Shown here: piece by piece, positions 21,431 through 30,005 of the stretch
Numbering within the stretch: position 1 is the stretch's first letter
Layout of the letters: every line of letters begins with the position of its first letter
DNA from: Gemmatimonas sp.
GTDB taxonomy: Bacteria; Gemmatimonadota; Gemmatimonadetes; Gemmatimonadales; Gemmatimonadaceae
Length of the DNA: 64,000 bases
Direction: 5' to 3'
Assembly (NCBI RefSeq): GCF_021298855.1
Contig: NZ_JAJTHI010000024.1
Span: forward strand, 1-64,000
The notes under the pieces: model-generated
Databases searched by the model: none
What the model was told of the DNA's origin: nothing
What the model saw: only the letters and a program-made list of their open reading frames with translations
Position numbers and translations under genes: made by a program

Positions 21431-24399
21431 CCCTGCGAAACACCGCGTGCGGCTGGTGGCGCACCGGGTTGGCGCTGCTGGTGTGGTCGAGTGTGGCCGG
21501 AGCAGGCGTGGCGCAGGCCCAGGGGCAGCGCCCCGCCCGGCCCGCCCAGCCCCCGGCCGGACTGTCGCGCGGACAGCCGGGGCAGGACAGCACCCGGGAG
21601 TTGTCCAAGGACAAGGTGAAGTACGAATGGCAGGCACCGGATTCCGCCATGCGTGCCCTGCTCGACAAGGAAGGCTACTCCAAGGTGCAGTATCAGGGGG
21701 ACACGGTGAAGTTCAACGCCGGAACCCGCCTGTTGACGCTCAAGGGCAAGCCCTCGGCGGTGCAGCGTGACGAAACCATGCTCATCGGCGACTCCATTCA
21801 GTACAACGACTCCACCAAGAGAGTTGTCGCCACCGGGGACACCGTGTTGCTGCGCGATCCGCAGGCGCAGGAGACCGATGACTTCATCGCCAACGGGATG
21901 ATCGAGTATGACCTGGAGACCCGGCAGGGAACGACGGGCGCATTCTCCACCTCGGTCGTGAGCGGACAGCGCCTCTTTCTGACGGCCAAGCGCAGTACGA
22001 TCCTGTCGGACACGCTGGTCAGTGGTCGTCATGTCGTCTTCGCGAAAAACGGATCGTTCACCTACTGCGACCACGCCGAGCCGCATTTTCACTTCACGAC
22101 CCGGGACATGAAGTTCGTCTCGCAGAATGTCATGGTAGCGCGTCCCGGGGTGCTCTACATCGGCGAAGTGCCGGTGTTCTGGATTCCGTTCTTCTTCCAG
22201 GACGTGCGCAGCGGACGCCGTAGCGGCATGCTCACCCCCAATTTCGGCTTCGCCGAACTGATCCGGAACAGCCCCAACTACCGGCGCAGTGTGCAGAACA
22301 TCGGCTACTTCTTTGCGCTGAACGACTACATGAACGCCGAACTGTCGATGGATTGGCGGTCGGGCGCGCGCAGTTCCGATGTGGACCCCGGCTTCCTGCG
22401 CAGCAACGCGGACATGCGCTATCGCTGGGTGGATCGGTTCATCACGGGGGAGTTTGCCGTGTCGTACATGGCGTTGCGCAACGGCACAACCAATGCATCG
22501 TGGACCTGGAATCACAATCAGGACTTCTCCAAGTCCACCAAGCTTACGGCGCGCCTCAACTGGGTGCAGAACACCCAGATTCAGCGCAATACCACCGTGA
22601 ACCCCATGGCGGCGAACGCCACCATCCGCTCCCAGCTCAACTACCAGACGAAGATCGGGCCGGCGTCGATCAATGTCGGCGGATCCCGGGTGCAGTATCC
22701 GGGGCGTCCGCAGGTGGACATGGATTTCCCGCAGCTCAACGTGACCGCCGGGACGCTCGAAGCCGGCCCGGTCGCCTGGACCCCGTCACTGCGTCTGGCC
22801 GTCTCCGGGTCGAGCCGCATCGACCAGGGCATCCAGTTCCCCTTCGTGTACAACCCGCTCCCCGGCGGCGGCGTGGACAGTTCGCGCTTCAACGCCAGCC
22901 GTCGCAACATGCAGTTCGCCTTCGAGACCCCCATCAAGTTGTGGGACTTCCAATGGCAGAACTCGTTCTCCGTCACCGAACAGTTTCGCGACTACCCCGA
23001 GCAGCGTGAGATCGTGGGGGTGCGCGACACGTCCCTGCGTTCCATTCGCGTGTTCGCGCGCACCTTCGAGACGAACGTGGATTGGACGACCTCCTTCAAT
23101 CTGCCGCGGTTCTTCCAGGGCACGTGGAACGTGTCACCCTCCATCAACGTGCAGAACGTGGATCAGGGGGGGCTGTTCGTGCGGACGGAGCGCAGCGGCG
23201 GACGCTGGGTGTCGCAGAGCAAGCGGCTCAGCTATGCCCTCACGGCGTCGCCAACGCTGTACGCCATGCTGCCCGGGCTGGGGCCCATTGCGCGGCTCCG
23301 GCACTCCATCAATCCGTCGATCAGCTACAGCTACTCCCCAACGGCATCGGTGAGCGACGAGTATCTCGCCGCCATCGGACGGTCCCGCGTGGGCTACCTT
23401 GGCGCGCTCATGCAGAACCGCGTGTCGCTCAACTTGGCCACCAACCTGGAGGCCAAGCTGCGCGCGCCGGTCGATTCCGAACCCGACCAGGGGCGCAAGA
23501 TCAAGCTCCTGTCCGTCAACTTCTCGCCGCTCAGCTGGGACTTCGCGCGCGCTGACAGTACCGGTAACGGGTTCACCGAGCGTACCTTCGCCATCAGCGC
23601 CCGGACCGATCTGCTCCCTGGGCTCGACTTCCGCACCAGCTACGATCTCTTTCAGGGCGACCCGCTCTCCGACACGGCGACGTTCAGTCCGTACCGCACG
23701 GAGACGGGCATTACCTTCTCGATGAATGGGAAGAGTGCGGTCTTTGGCTTCATTGCGCGGTTGTTCGGACGCGCCGCCGATCTCTCCGATTCCGCATCGA
23801 TTCGCCCGGCCCAGGCGGCGGCGCAGCAGAACCTCGCCCGCCAGACTCGGCAGATGAATGCCGCGGGTGGCGGCGCCATGCGCGGCATGCAGATGTCGCT
23901 GCCGGAGTCGGGCCAGGGATGGAACCTCAGTCTCCAGTACAATGCCGCGCGGCAGCGCGCCCCGCGCGGTAATGGTGTCATCATCGAGGCGGATCCCGCC
24001 AAGCTGTGCGAGGCGTTTCGCGCGCAGGGCATCGCGGCCTACGAACGCTGCTTCCTCAATGCGCAAACCAGCCCGCCCACGGGCCTCGGAACCGGGCAGA
24101 GTGCCATCGGGGCCCCGTTCGTTCGCCAGCCGCCCGTGCAGGGGGTGAATGCCAACATGTCGTTCGGCATCACCCGCAACTGGTCGGCGCAGTGGAGCAC
24201 GCAGTACGATGTGGAGCGCGCACGGTTTGCCAGCCAGCAGATCGGCTTGCAGCGGCAGTTGCATGATTGGAACGCGATTTTCACGTTCTCGCAGACCCCC
24301 AGTGGAAACTTCGCCTTCAACTTCTTCATCGCGCTGAAGGCCCAACCCGACCTCAAGTTCAATTACGACCGTCAGACGTTCCGGTCGAGCAACTTCTGA
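21427..24399 (+). CDS. LPS-assembly protein LptD-like (OstA family) outer-membrane protein
   Basis: OstA-like N-terminal domain (DTVKFNAGTRLLTLKGKPSAVQRDETMLIGDSIQYNDSTKRVVATGD...) and long C-terminal beta-barrel. Stop/start overlap with tatC. Confidence 0.8.
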   Translation: MTLRNTACGWWRTGLALLVWSSVAGAGVAQAQGQRPARPAQPPAGLSRGQPGQDSTRELSKDKVKYEWQAPDSAMRALLDKEGYSKVQYQGDTVKFNAGTRLLTLKGKPSAVQRDETMLIGDSIQYNDSTKRVVATGDTVLLRDPQAQETDDFIANGMIEYDLETRQGTTGAFSTSVVSGQRLFLTAKRSTILSDTLVSGRHVVFAKNGSFTYCDHAEPHFHFTTRDMKFVSQNVMVARPGVLYIGEVPVFWIPFFFQDVRSGRRSGMLTPNFGFAELIRNSPNYRRSVQNIGYFFALNDYMNAELSMDWRSGARSSDVDPGFLRSNADMRYRWVDRFITGEFAVSYMALRNGTTNASWTWNHNQDFSKSTKLTARLNWVQNTQIQRNTTVNPMAANATIRSQLNYQTKIGPASINVGGSRVQYPGRPQVDMDFPQLNVTAGTLEAGPVAWTPSLRLAVSGSSRIDQGIQFPFVYNPLPGGGVDSSRFNASRRNMQFAFETPIKLWDFQWQNSFSVTEQFRDYPEQREIVGVRDTSLRSIRVFARTFETNVDWTTSFNLPRFFQGTWNVSPSINVQNVDQGGLFVRTERSGGRWVSQSKRLSYALTASPTLYAMLPGLGPIARLRHSINPSISYSYSPTASVSDEYLAAIGRSRVGYLGALMQNRVSLNLATNLEAKLRAPVDSEPDQGRKIKLLSVNFSPLSWDFARADSTGNGFTERTFAISARTDLLPGLDFRTSYDLFQGDPLSDTATFSPYRTETGITFSMNGKSAVFGFIARLFGRAADLSDSASIRPAQAAAQQNLARQTRQMNAAGGGAMRGMQMSLPESGQGWNLSLQYNAARQRAPRGNGVIIEADPAKLCEAFRAQGIAAYERCFLNAQTSPPTGLGTGQSAIGAPFVRQPPVQGVNANMSFGITRNWSAQWSTQYDVERARFASQQIGLQRQLHDWNAIFTFSQTPSGNFAFNFFIALKAQPDLKFNYDRQTFRSSNF

Positions 24400-24435
24400 G
24401 GCGCAGTTCCGCCCGCCGCGGGCGAAGGAGCGCAG

Positions 24436-25953
24436 GTGCTGCATCTCGACGGTCGGACCCTGCGCATGGCGGACGTGGTCGCCGTGGCAGACGAGCGAAT
24501 GCCGGTCGCCCTGGCGGACGAGGCGCGCCGGCGCATGGAGCAGACCCGTCGGGTCGTCGATGCCGCGGTGGAGCGGGGCGTGCCCGTCTATGGCGTGAAT
24601 ACCGGCTTCGGCAAGCTGAGCGAGGTCACCATCGCGCCGCCGCAGCTGGCGGCGCTGCAGCGCAATCTCGTGCGCAGTCATGCTGCCGGCGTTGGCGAGG
24701 CGCTCCCGGAGCGGGAGGTACGCGCCATGATGCTGCTGCGCGCCAATGTGTTGGCCACGGGCTACGCGGGGGCGCGCGCGCAGCTCGTCGACACGCTCAT
24801 CGGCATGTTGAACGCGGGGCTCTGGCCCCCCGTGCCTGAACAGGGGAGTGTGGGGGCGAGCGGCGATTTGGCGCCGCTCGCGCATCTGGCGCTCGCCGTG
24901 ATGGGGGAGGGACGCCTGCGCGGTGACGGTGCCGAGGATGAGGCGAGCGTGCTCATGGCACGTGCCGGCGTCATGCCGGCCGAGCTGGCGGCCAAGGAAG
25001 GACTGGCCCTGATCAATGGGACGCAGGCCCACACGGCGGTGGCCACGCTGGCCTGCGCCGAGCTCACGCGACTGTGGCGCGCCGCGCATGTCGCCACGGC
25101 CATGAGCCTCGAAGCCCTGCTCGGCACCCCCGATGCCTTCGATCCCCGCATTCAGGATGCGCGCGGCCAGCTCGGCCAGCGGGAATCGGCGGCGCTGCTG
25201 CGGGCGTTGCTGCACGGCAGCGCGCTCCGGGAATCACACCGGCATGGTGATCCCCGTGTGCAGGACGCCTACGCGTTGCGCTGCGTGCCGCAGGTGCATG
25301 GTCCGGCGCTCGATGCCCTGCGCTTTGCACGCGGCCTCATCGAGCGCGAGCTGAATGCGGCCACCGACAACCCCCTGGTCCTGTCTTCCGGTGAGTTGCT
25401 GAGCGGGGGTAACTTCCACGGCCAGGCGGTCGGGATGGCCAGTGACATGCTGGCCATCGTCACCGCGAATCTGGCCGTCATCAGTGAACGACGCATAGAT
25501 CGTCTCGTGCACCCCGACTTCAACCAGGGCCTACCGGCATTCCTGGCCGGGCAGCCGGGGGTCGAATCGGGACACATGATGTCACAGGTTACGGCAGCGG
25601 CGCTCGCCAGTGAGTGCAAGGCGCTGGCTCACCCGGCCAGTGTCGATTCCATTCCCACGGACGGCAACAAGGAAGATGTCGTGCCGATGGCCATGCATGC
25701 GGCGGTGAAGCTGCGGCGCGCCGTGCGCAACCTGCGACACGTCCTCGCCATCGAGTGCATCGCCGCCGCGGAGGCGCTGGAGCATCGCCGGCCGCTGCGC
25801 AGCAGCACGGCCGTCGAAACCGCCCATCAGCACATTCGCACGCTCGTGGCGCCGGCAACCGGTGACCGGTCCCCATCCCCCGACATCGTGCGGATGGGCG
25901 ACGCGCTGGCGGCTGGTGTCTTTGACTCGCTGACCGACATGGTGACGATCTGA
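24436..25953 (+). CDS. hutH: Histidine ammonia-lyase
   Basis: [19 protein letters not shown]-forming [26 protein letters not shown]. Confidence 0.96.
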   Translation: MLHLDGRTLRMADVVAVADERMPVALADEARRRMEQTRRVVDAAVERGVPVYGVNTGFGKLSEVTIAPPQLAALQRNLVRSHAAGVGEALPEREVRAMMLLRANVLATGYAGARAQLVDTLIGMLNAGLWPPVPEQGSVGASGDLAPLAHLALAVMGEGRLRGDGAEDEASVLMARAGVMPAELAAKEGLALINGTQAHTAVATLACAELTRLWRAAHVATAMSLEALLGTPDAFDPRIQDARGQLGQRESAALLRALLHGSALRESHRHGDPRVQDAYALRCVPQVHGPALDALRFARGLIERELNAATDNPLVLSSGELLSGGNFHGQAVGMASDMLAIVTANLAVISERRIDRLVHPDFNQGLPAFLAGQPGVESGHMMSQVTAAALASECKALAHPASVDSIPTDGNKEDVVPMAMHAAVKLRRAVRNLRHVLAIECIAAAEALEHRRPLRSSTAVETAHQHIRTLVAPATGDRSPSPDIVRMGDALAAGVFDSLTDMVTI

Positions 25954-27614
25954 TGACTCCGGGTTCACGTCCAGTCCGAGCGCCTCGTGGCGCCACGTTG
26001 CGGTGCCGCGGGTGGGAGCAGGAAGCGGCGCTGCGGATGCTGATGAACAACCTCGACGCCGAGGTCGCCGAGCGTCCGGACGACCTGGTGGTGTATGGTG
26101 GCACCGGGCGGGCTGCGCGCTCGTGGGAGGCGTTCGACGCGATCGTGCGCACGCTCGAGACACTCGACCACGACGAAACCTTGCTGGTCCAGAGCGGCAA
26201 GCCGGTGGCGGTCTTCCGCACGCATGTCGACGCACCGCGTGTGCTGCTGGCGAACGCCAACCTCGTGGGGCGATGGGCGACATGGCCGGAGTTCCGACGG
26301 CTGGAGACGCTCGGGCTGACGATGTACGGGCAGATGACGGCCGGCTCGTGGATCTACATCGGGTCGCAGGGCATCGTGCAGGGGACGTACGAGACCTTCG
26401 GCGCGGTCGCCATGCGCCACTTCGGCGGCTCGCTCGCCGGACGCCTGGTGGTGACGTCCGGCCTGGGGGGCATGGGCGGCGCACAGCCGCTGGCCGCCGC
26501 GATGCACGGCGCGGCGGTGCTGGCGGTGGAGGTGGACGCATCGCGCATCGACATGCGCCTGCGCACCCGCTACTGTGACCGACGTACGGCATCGCTGGAT
26601 GAAGCGCTGGCCTGGTTGCGCGAGGCACAGGCGGCGGGCACCGGGTTGTCCGTGGCGCTGCTGGGCAATGCCGCGGAGGTCCTGCCCGAACTCGTGCGTC
26701 GCGACATCACCCCTGATGTGGTCACCGACCAGACGAGCGCACACGACATGCTGGTGGGCTATGTGCCGCTCGGGGTGAGCCTCGAAGAGGCCGCCCACCT
26801 CCGGCGCACAGACCCGCAGGCCTATGTCGAGCGCGCGACAGAGAGTGTGGTGCTGCATGTGCGGGCCATGCGGCAGTTGCAGGATCGCGGTGCCGTCGTG
26901 TTCGACTATGGCAACAACATCCGCACGGTCGCCTTCGATGCCGGGGTCGATGATGCGTTCCGCATTCCCGGCTTCGTGCCCGAGTACATTCGGCCCCAGT
27001 TCTGTGAGGGCCGCGGCCCGTTCCGGTGGGTGGCCCTCTCGGGAGATCCGGCGGACATCCTGCGCACCGACGCCCTGGCGCTGGAGCTGTTCCCCCACGA
27101 TGTCCAGCTGCGTCGGTGGATCACGCTCGCGCAGGAGCGTATCGCGTTTCAGGGGTTGCCGGCGCGCATCTGCTGGCTGGGGCAGGGGGAACGGGCGCGG
27201 TTCGCGCTCGCTCTCAACGACCTCGTCGCGACCGGCGAGCTCAAGGCGCCGATCGTGATCGGACGTGATCATCTCGATACCGGCAGCGTGGCCTCGCCGT
27301 TCCGCGAAACCGAGGGAATGCGGGATGGCAGTGACGCCATTGCCGACTGGGCCATTTTGAATGCGCTGCTCAACGTGGCCAGCGGGGCCAGCTGGGTTTC
27401 CTTTCACCATGGCGGGGGCGTCGGAATCGGCAACTCCCTGCATGCCGGACAGGTGATCGTCGCCGACGGCACGGCGCGCATGCGGGCACGTTTGGAACGG
27501 GTACTCACCAACGACCCCGGTATTGGCGTGGCCCGGCACGCCGACGCCGGGTATCCCTTGGCCCTCGAGACGGCGCGACGCGAACGGATCCGTCTGCCCA
27601 TGCTCGAAGGCTGA
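25953..27614 (+). CDS. hutU: Urocanate hydratase
   Basis: [74 protein letters not shown]. Confidence 0.97.
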   Translation: MTPGSRPVRAPRGATLRCRGWEQEAALRMLMNNLDAEVAERPDDLVVYGGTGRAARSWEAFDAIVRTLETLDHDETLLVQSGKPVAVFRTHVDAPRVLLANANLVGRWATWPEFRRLETLGLTMYGQMTAGSWIYIGSQGIVQGTYETFGAVAMRHFGGSLAGRLVVTSGLGGMGGAQPLAAAMHGAAVLAVEVDASRIDMRLRTRYCDRRTASLDEALAWLREAQAAGTGLSVALLGNAAEVLPELVRRDITPDVVTDQTSAHDMLVGYVPLGVSLEEAAHLRRTDPQAYVERATESVVLHVRAMRQLQDRGAVVFDYGNNIRTVAFDAGVDDAFRIPGFVPEYIRPQFCEGRGPFRWVALSGDPADILRTDALALELFPHDVQLRRWITLAQERIAFQGLPARICWLGQGERARFALALNDLVATGELKAPIVIGRDHLDTGSVASPFRETEGMRDGSDAIADWAILNALLNVASGASWVSFHHGGGVGIGNSLHAGQVIVADGTARMRARLERVLTNDPGIGVARHADAGYPLALETARRERIRLPMLEG

Positions 27615-27647
27615 ATCGCGGCGGCGTCGCGTTCTTCACGGAGTCCC

Positions 27648-28643
27648 ATGCTGTCCAGTCGCTACAAGCCGTATCACGTGCCCATCTTTCTCGCCAAGTA
27701 CGCCTGGTTGCGTGCACGGCGCCGGCCGGTGCTGCTCAACTTCGAAGTCACCATGCGCTGCAATGCGCGCTGCGGCTTCTGCGACTACTGGCAGACGCCC
27801 GCCAGCGAGAAGCAGCGCGAATGGGCGAACTTCGCCGAGATCGCCCGTCACTTCAGCCCCATGCTGGTCACCTTCACGGGCGGCGAGCCCACGCTGCGGC
27901 GGGATCTCGAGGATATCGTCCGCGCGGTGCGGCGCAGCGTGCGGTATACGTACGTGCAACTCATCACCCATGCCGGCATGCTGTCGCTGGAACGCGCGCA
28001 ATCGCTCTGGGATGCCGGGGTGGATCAGTTCAATATTTCGCTCGACTACCTCGACGGTCGGCACGACGACGCGCGCGGGATCCCCGGGCTCACCGCGAAG
28101 ATCCTCGACCTCGTACCACGCATGCGAAAGGCCGGCATTGGCGGGGTCCGATTCAACACCGTCATCAAGAACGACAACCTCGATCAGATCATGCCCATTG
28201 TCGAGCGGGCGGCGGCGCTGGGGGGCGGCGTGAACTTCTCGGTGTACACCGCGCTCAAGAACGGCAACGAGCGCCATCTGCTGCAGGGGGTCGATCCGGT
28301 GGCCGTGCAACAGGTTGTCGACCAGCTGCTCGCCTACAAGAAGCGTCGCGCGGGAGTCATTACCAACTCCGACTACTATCTCGAGCAGATTCCACGCTAC
28401 GTGCGTGGCGAGATGACCGAGCCCTGTCGCAGCGGGTCCACGACCATCCACATTGATCCGCAGGGGCAGGTCCGGCGGTGTCCCGACTTCAAGCCTGACG
28501 GTCCCTGGGAGTCGTATCGCGGGTACGCCCCCATCGACTGCAACGCCTGTTACTACGCCTGCCGCGGTGAAGCGCAGGCGCCGCTCCGGCTGGCCTCCCG
28601 GGTTCGAGATGTCATGGCCACCGTTACCCCAACCGTCGCCTGA
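27648..28643 (+). CDS. Radical SAM protein with Cys-rich (SPASM-like) C-terminus, embedded in hut operon
   Basis: CNARCGFC [4Fe-4S]/SAM motif, TFTGGEPTLRRDLEDIV, C-terminal CPDF...CNACYYAC cluster. Confidence 0.9.
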   Translation: MLSSRYKPYHVPIFLAKYAWLRARRRPVLLNFEVTMRCNARCGFCDYWQTPASEKQREWANFAEIARHFSPMLVTFTGGEPTLRRDLEDIVRAVRRSVRYTYVQLITHAGMLSLERAQSLWDAGVDQFNISLDYLDGRHDDARGIPGLTAKILDLVPRMRKAGIGGVRFNTVIKNDNLDQIMPIVERAAALGGGVNFSVYTALKNGNERHLLQGVDPVAVQQVVDQLLAYKKRRAGVITNSDYYLEQIPRYVRGEMTEPCRSGSTTIHIDPQGQVRRCPDFKPDGPWESYRGYAPIDCNACYYACRGEAQAPLRLASRVRDVMATVTPTVA

Positions 28644-28652
28644 GCGAACGCC

Positions 28653-29924
28653 ATGGGTGAGGCCGTGCCGACGACGCTGTTTCTGAACGCCGCGCAAACC
28701 GTCACGTGTGCCGGTCCCGGTCGGGCTCGGCGTGGGGCGGAAATGGCGGAGGCGGGGGTCGTGGCCGGCGCTGGCGTGGCCGTGCAGGGCGAGCGCATCG
28801 TTGCCGTGGCCCCTGACGATGCCCTGCGACGCGCCTACCCGAACGCCGCAGCGATCGATTGCGGGCGGCGCTTGCTGGCGCCCGGATTTGTGGATTCCCA
28901 CACCCATGCAGTCTTCGGGGGGGCACGGTTCGCGGAGCAGGAACTGCGGGCGAGTGGTGTCCCCTACATGGACATTGCTCGCCGAGGCGGGGGGATTCAC
29001 AGTTCGGTGCGTGATCTGCGTGCCCGCAGCGATGATGAGCTGCTCACCCTGACCGAGGCGCGGCTCGGCAAACTGGCAGCCGGGGGCGTCACCACGATCG
29101 AGGTGAAGAGCGGCTACGGCCTCAGCGTCCATGACGAGCTTCGGACCCTGCGGATCATCGCCCGGCTGGCAGGCGGGGGGCCGTGGCGACTGGTGGCCAC
29201 CTGCCTTGGTGCGCACGAAATCCCGCTCGAGTACCGGCATCGGCCCGGTGGGCGCGAGGCCTGGATCGAGACCCTGTGCACCGAGCTGTACCCGCAGGTG
29301 GCGGCCGAGCAGCTGGCGGCCTTTGCCGACGTCTTCTGCGAGCCGGGCGTGTTTACCGTGGACGAAGCGCGGCGGCTCCTGACCGCCGCCAGAGGGTACG
29401 GCCTGCTCCCCAAGCTTCATGCCGACGAACTGCACGACGGCGGCGCTGCGCTCCTTGCGGCTGAACTGGGGGCTGCGAGCGCCGATCATCTGGCCGCCAT
29501 TTCACCCGCGGGGATGAGCGCGCTGGCAGCCAGCGACACGGTGGCTACCCTGCTTCCAGCCACGATGCTGTTCCTCGGCACCGGGCGCCAGGCGCCTGCC
29601 CGCCAGCTGATCGAGGCGGGTGGGGCCGTAGCCCTGGCCAGTGATTTCAACCCCGGAACGTCCCCGTTACAGTCATTTCCACTCGTGCTCACCTTGGGGG
29701 TAAGCCAGCTCCGGATGTCGGCTGCCGAAGCGTGGATAGCGGGCACGGTCAACGGGGCGGCGGCGCTGGGGCTTGCCGCCGTCACCGGCCAGCTGGCGGT
29801 GGGGTACCGGGCCGACCTCGCGATTCATGACGTGGACGACTACCGGGAGTTGCCTTACTGGTTTGGCGAGCGTCTCTGCACGGGGTCGTGGATGGACGGC
29901 CGTGCTTGTCACGTGACGCCCTGA
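28653..29924 (+). CDS. hutI: Imidazolonepropionase
   Basis: LAPGFVDSHTHAVFGGARFAEQELRASG, TIEVKSGYGL, HADELHDGGAALLAAELGAASADHL. Confidence 0.96.
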   Translation: MGEAVPTTLFLNAAQTVTCAGPGRARRGAEMAEAGVVAGAGVAVQGERIVAVAPDDALRRAYPNAAAIDCGRRLLAPGFVDSHTHAVFGGARFAEQELRASGVPYMDIARRGGGIHSSVRDLRARSDDELLTLTEARLGKLAAGGVTTIEVKSGYGLSVHDELRTLRIIARLAGGGPWRLVATCLGAHEIPLEYRHRPGGREAWIETLCTELYPQVAAEQLAAFADVFCEPGVFTVDEARRLLTAARGYGLLPKLHADELHDGGAALLAAELGAASADHLAAISPAGMSALAASDTVATLLPATMLFLGTGRQAPARQLIEAGGAVALASDFNPGTSPLQSFPLVLTLGVSQLRMSAAEAWIAGTVNGAAALGLAAVTGQLAVGYRADLAIHDVDDYRELPYWFGERLCTGSWMDGRACHVTP

Positions 29925-30005
29925 GCCGTAGATAGCTCAGGGCCGGAGCATCCCCACGGCACTGTTTCGTGACCTTTCCCGCTACCTGGAGATCCACTCG
30001 AACTC

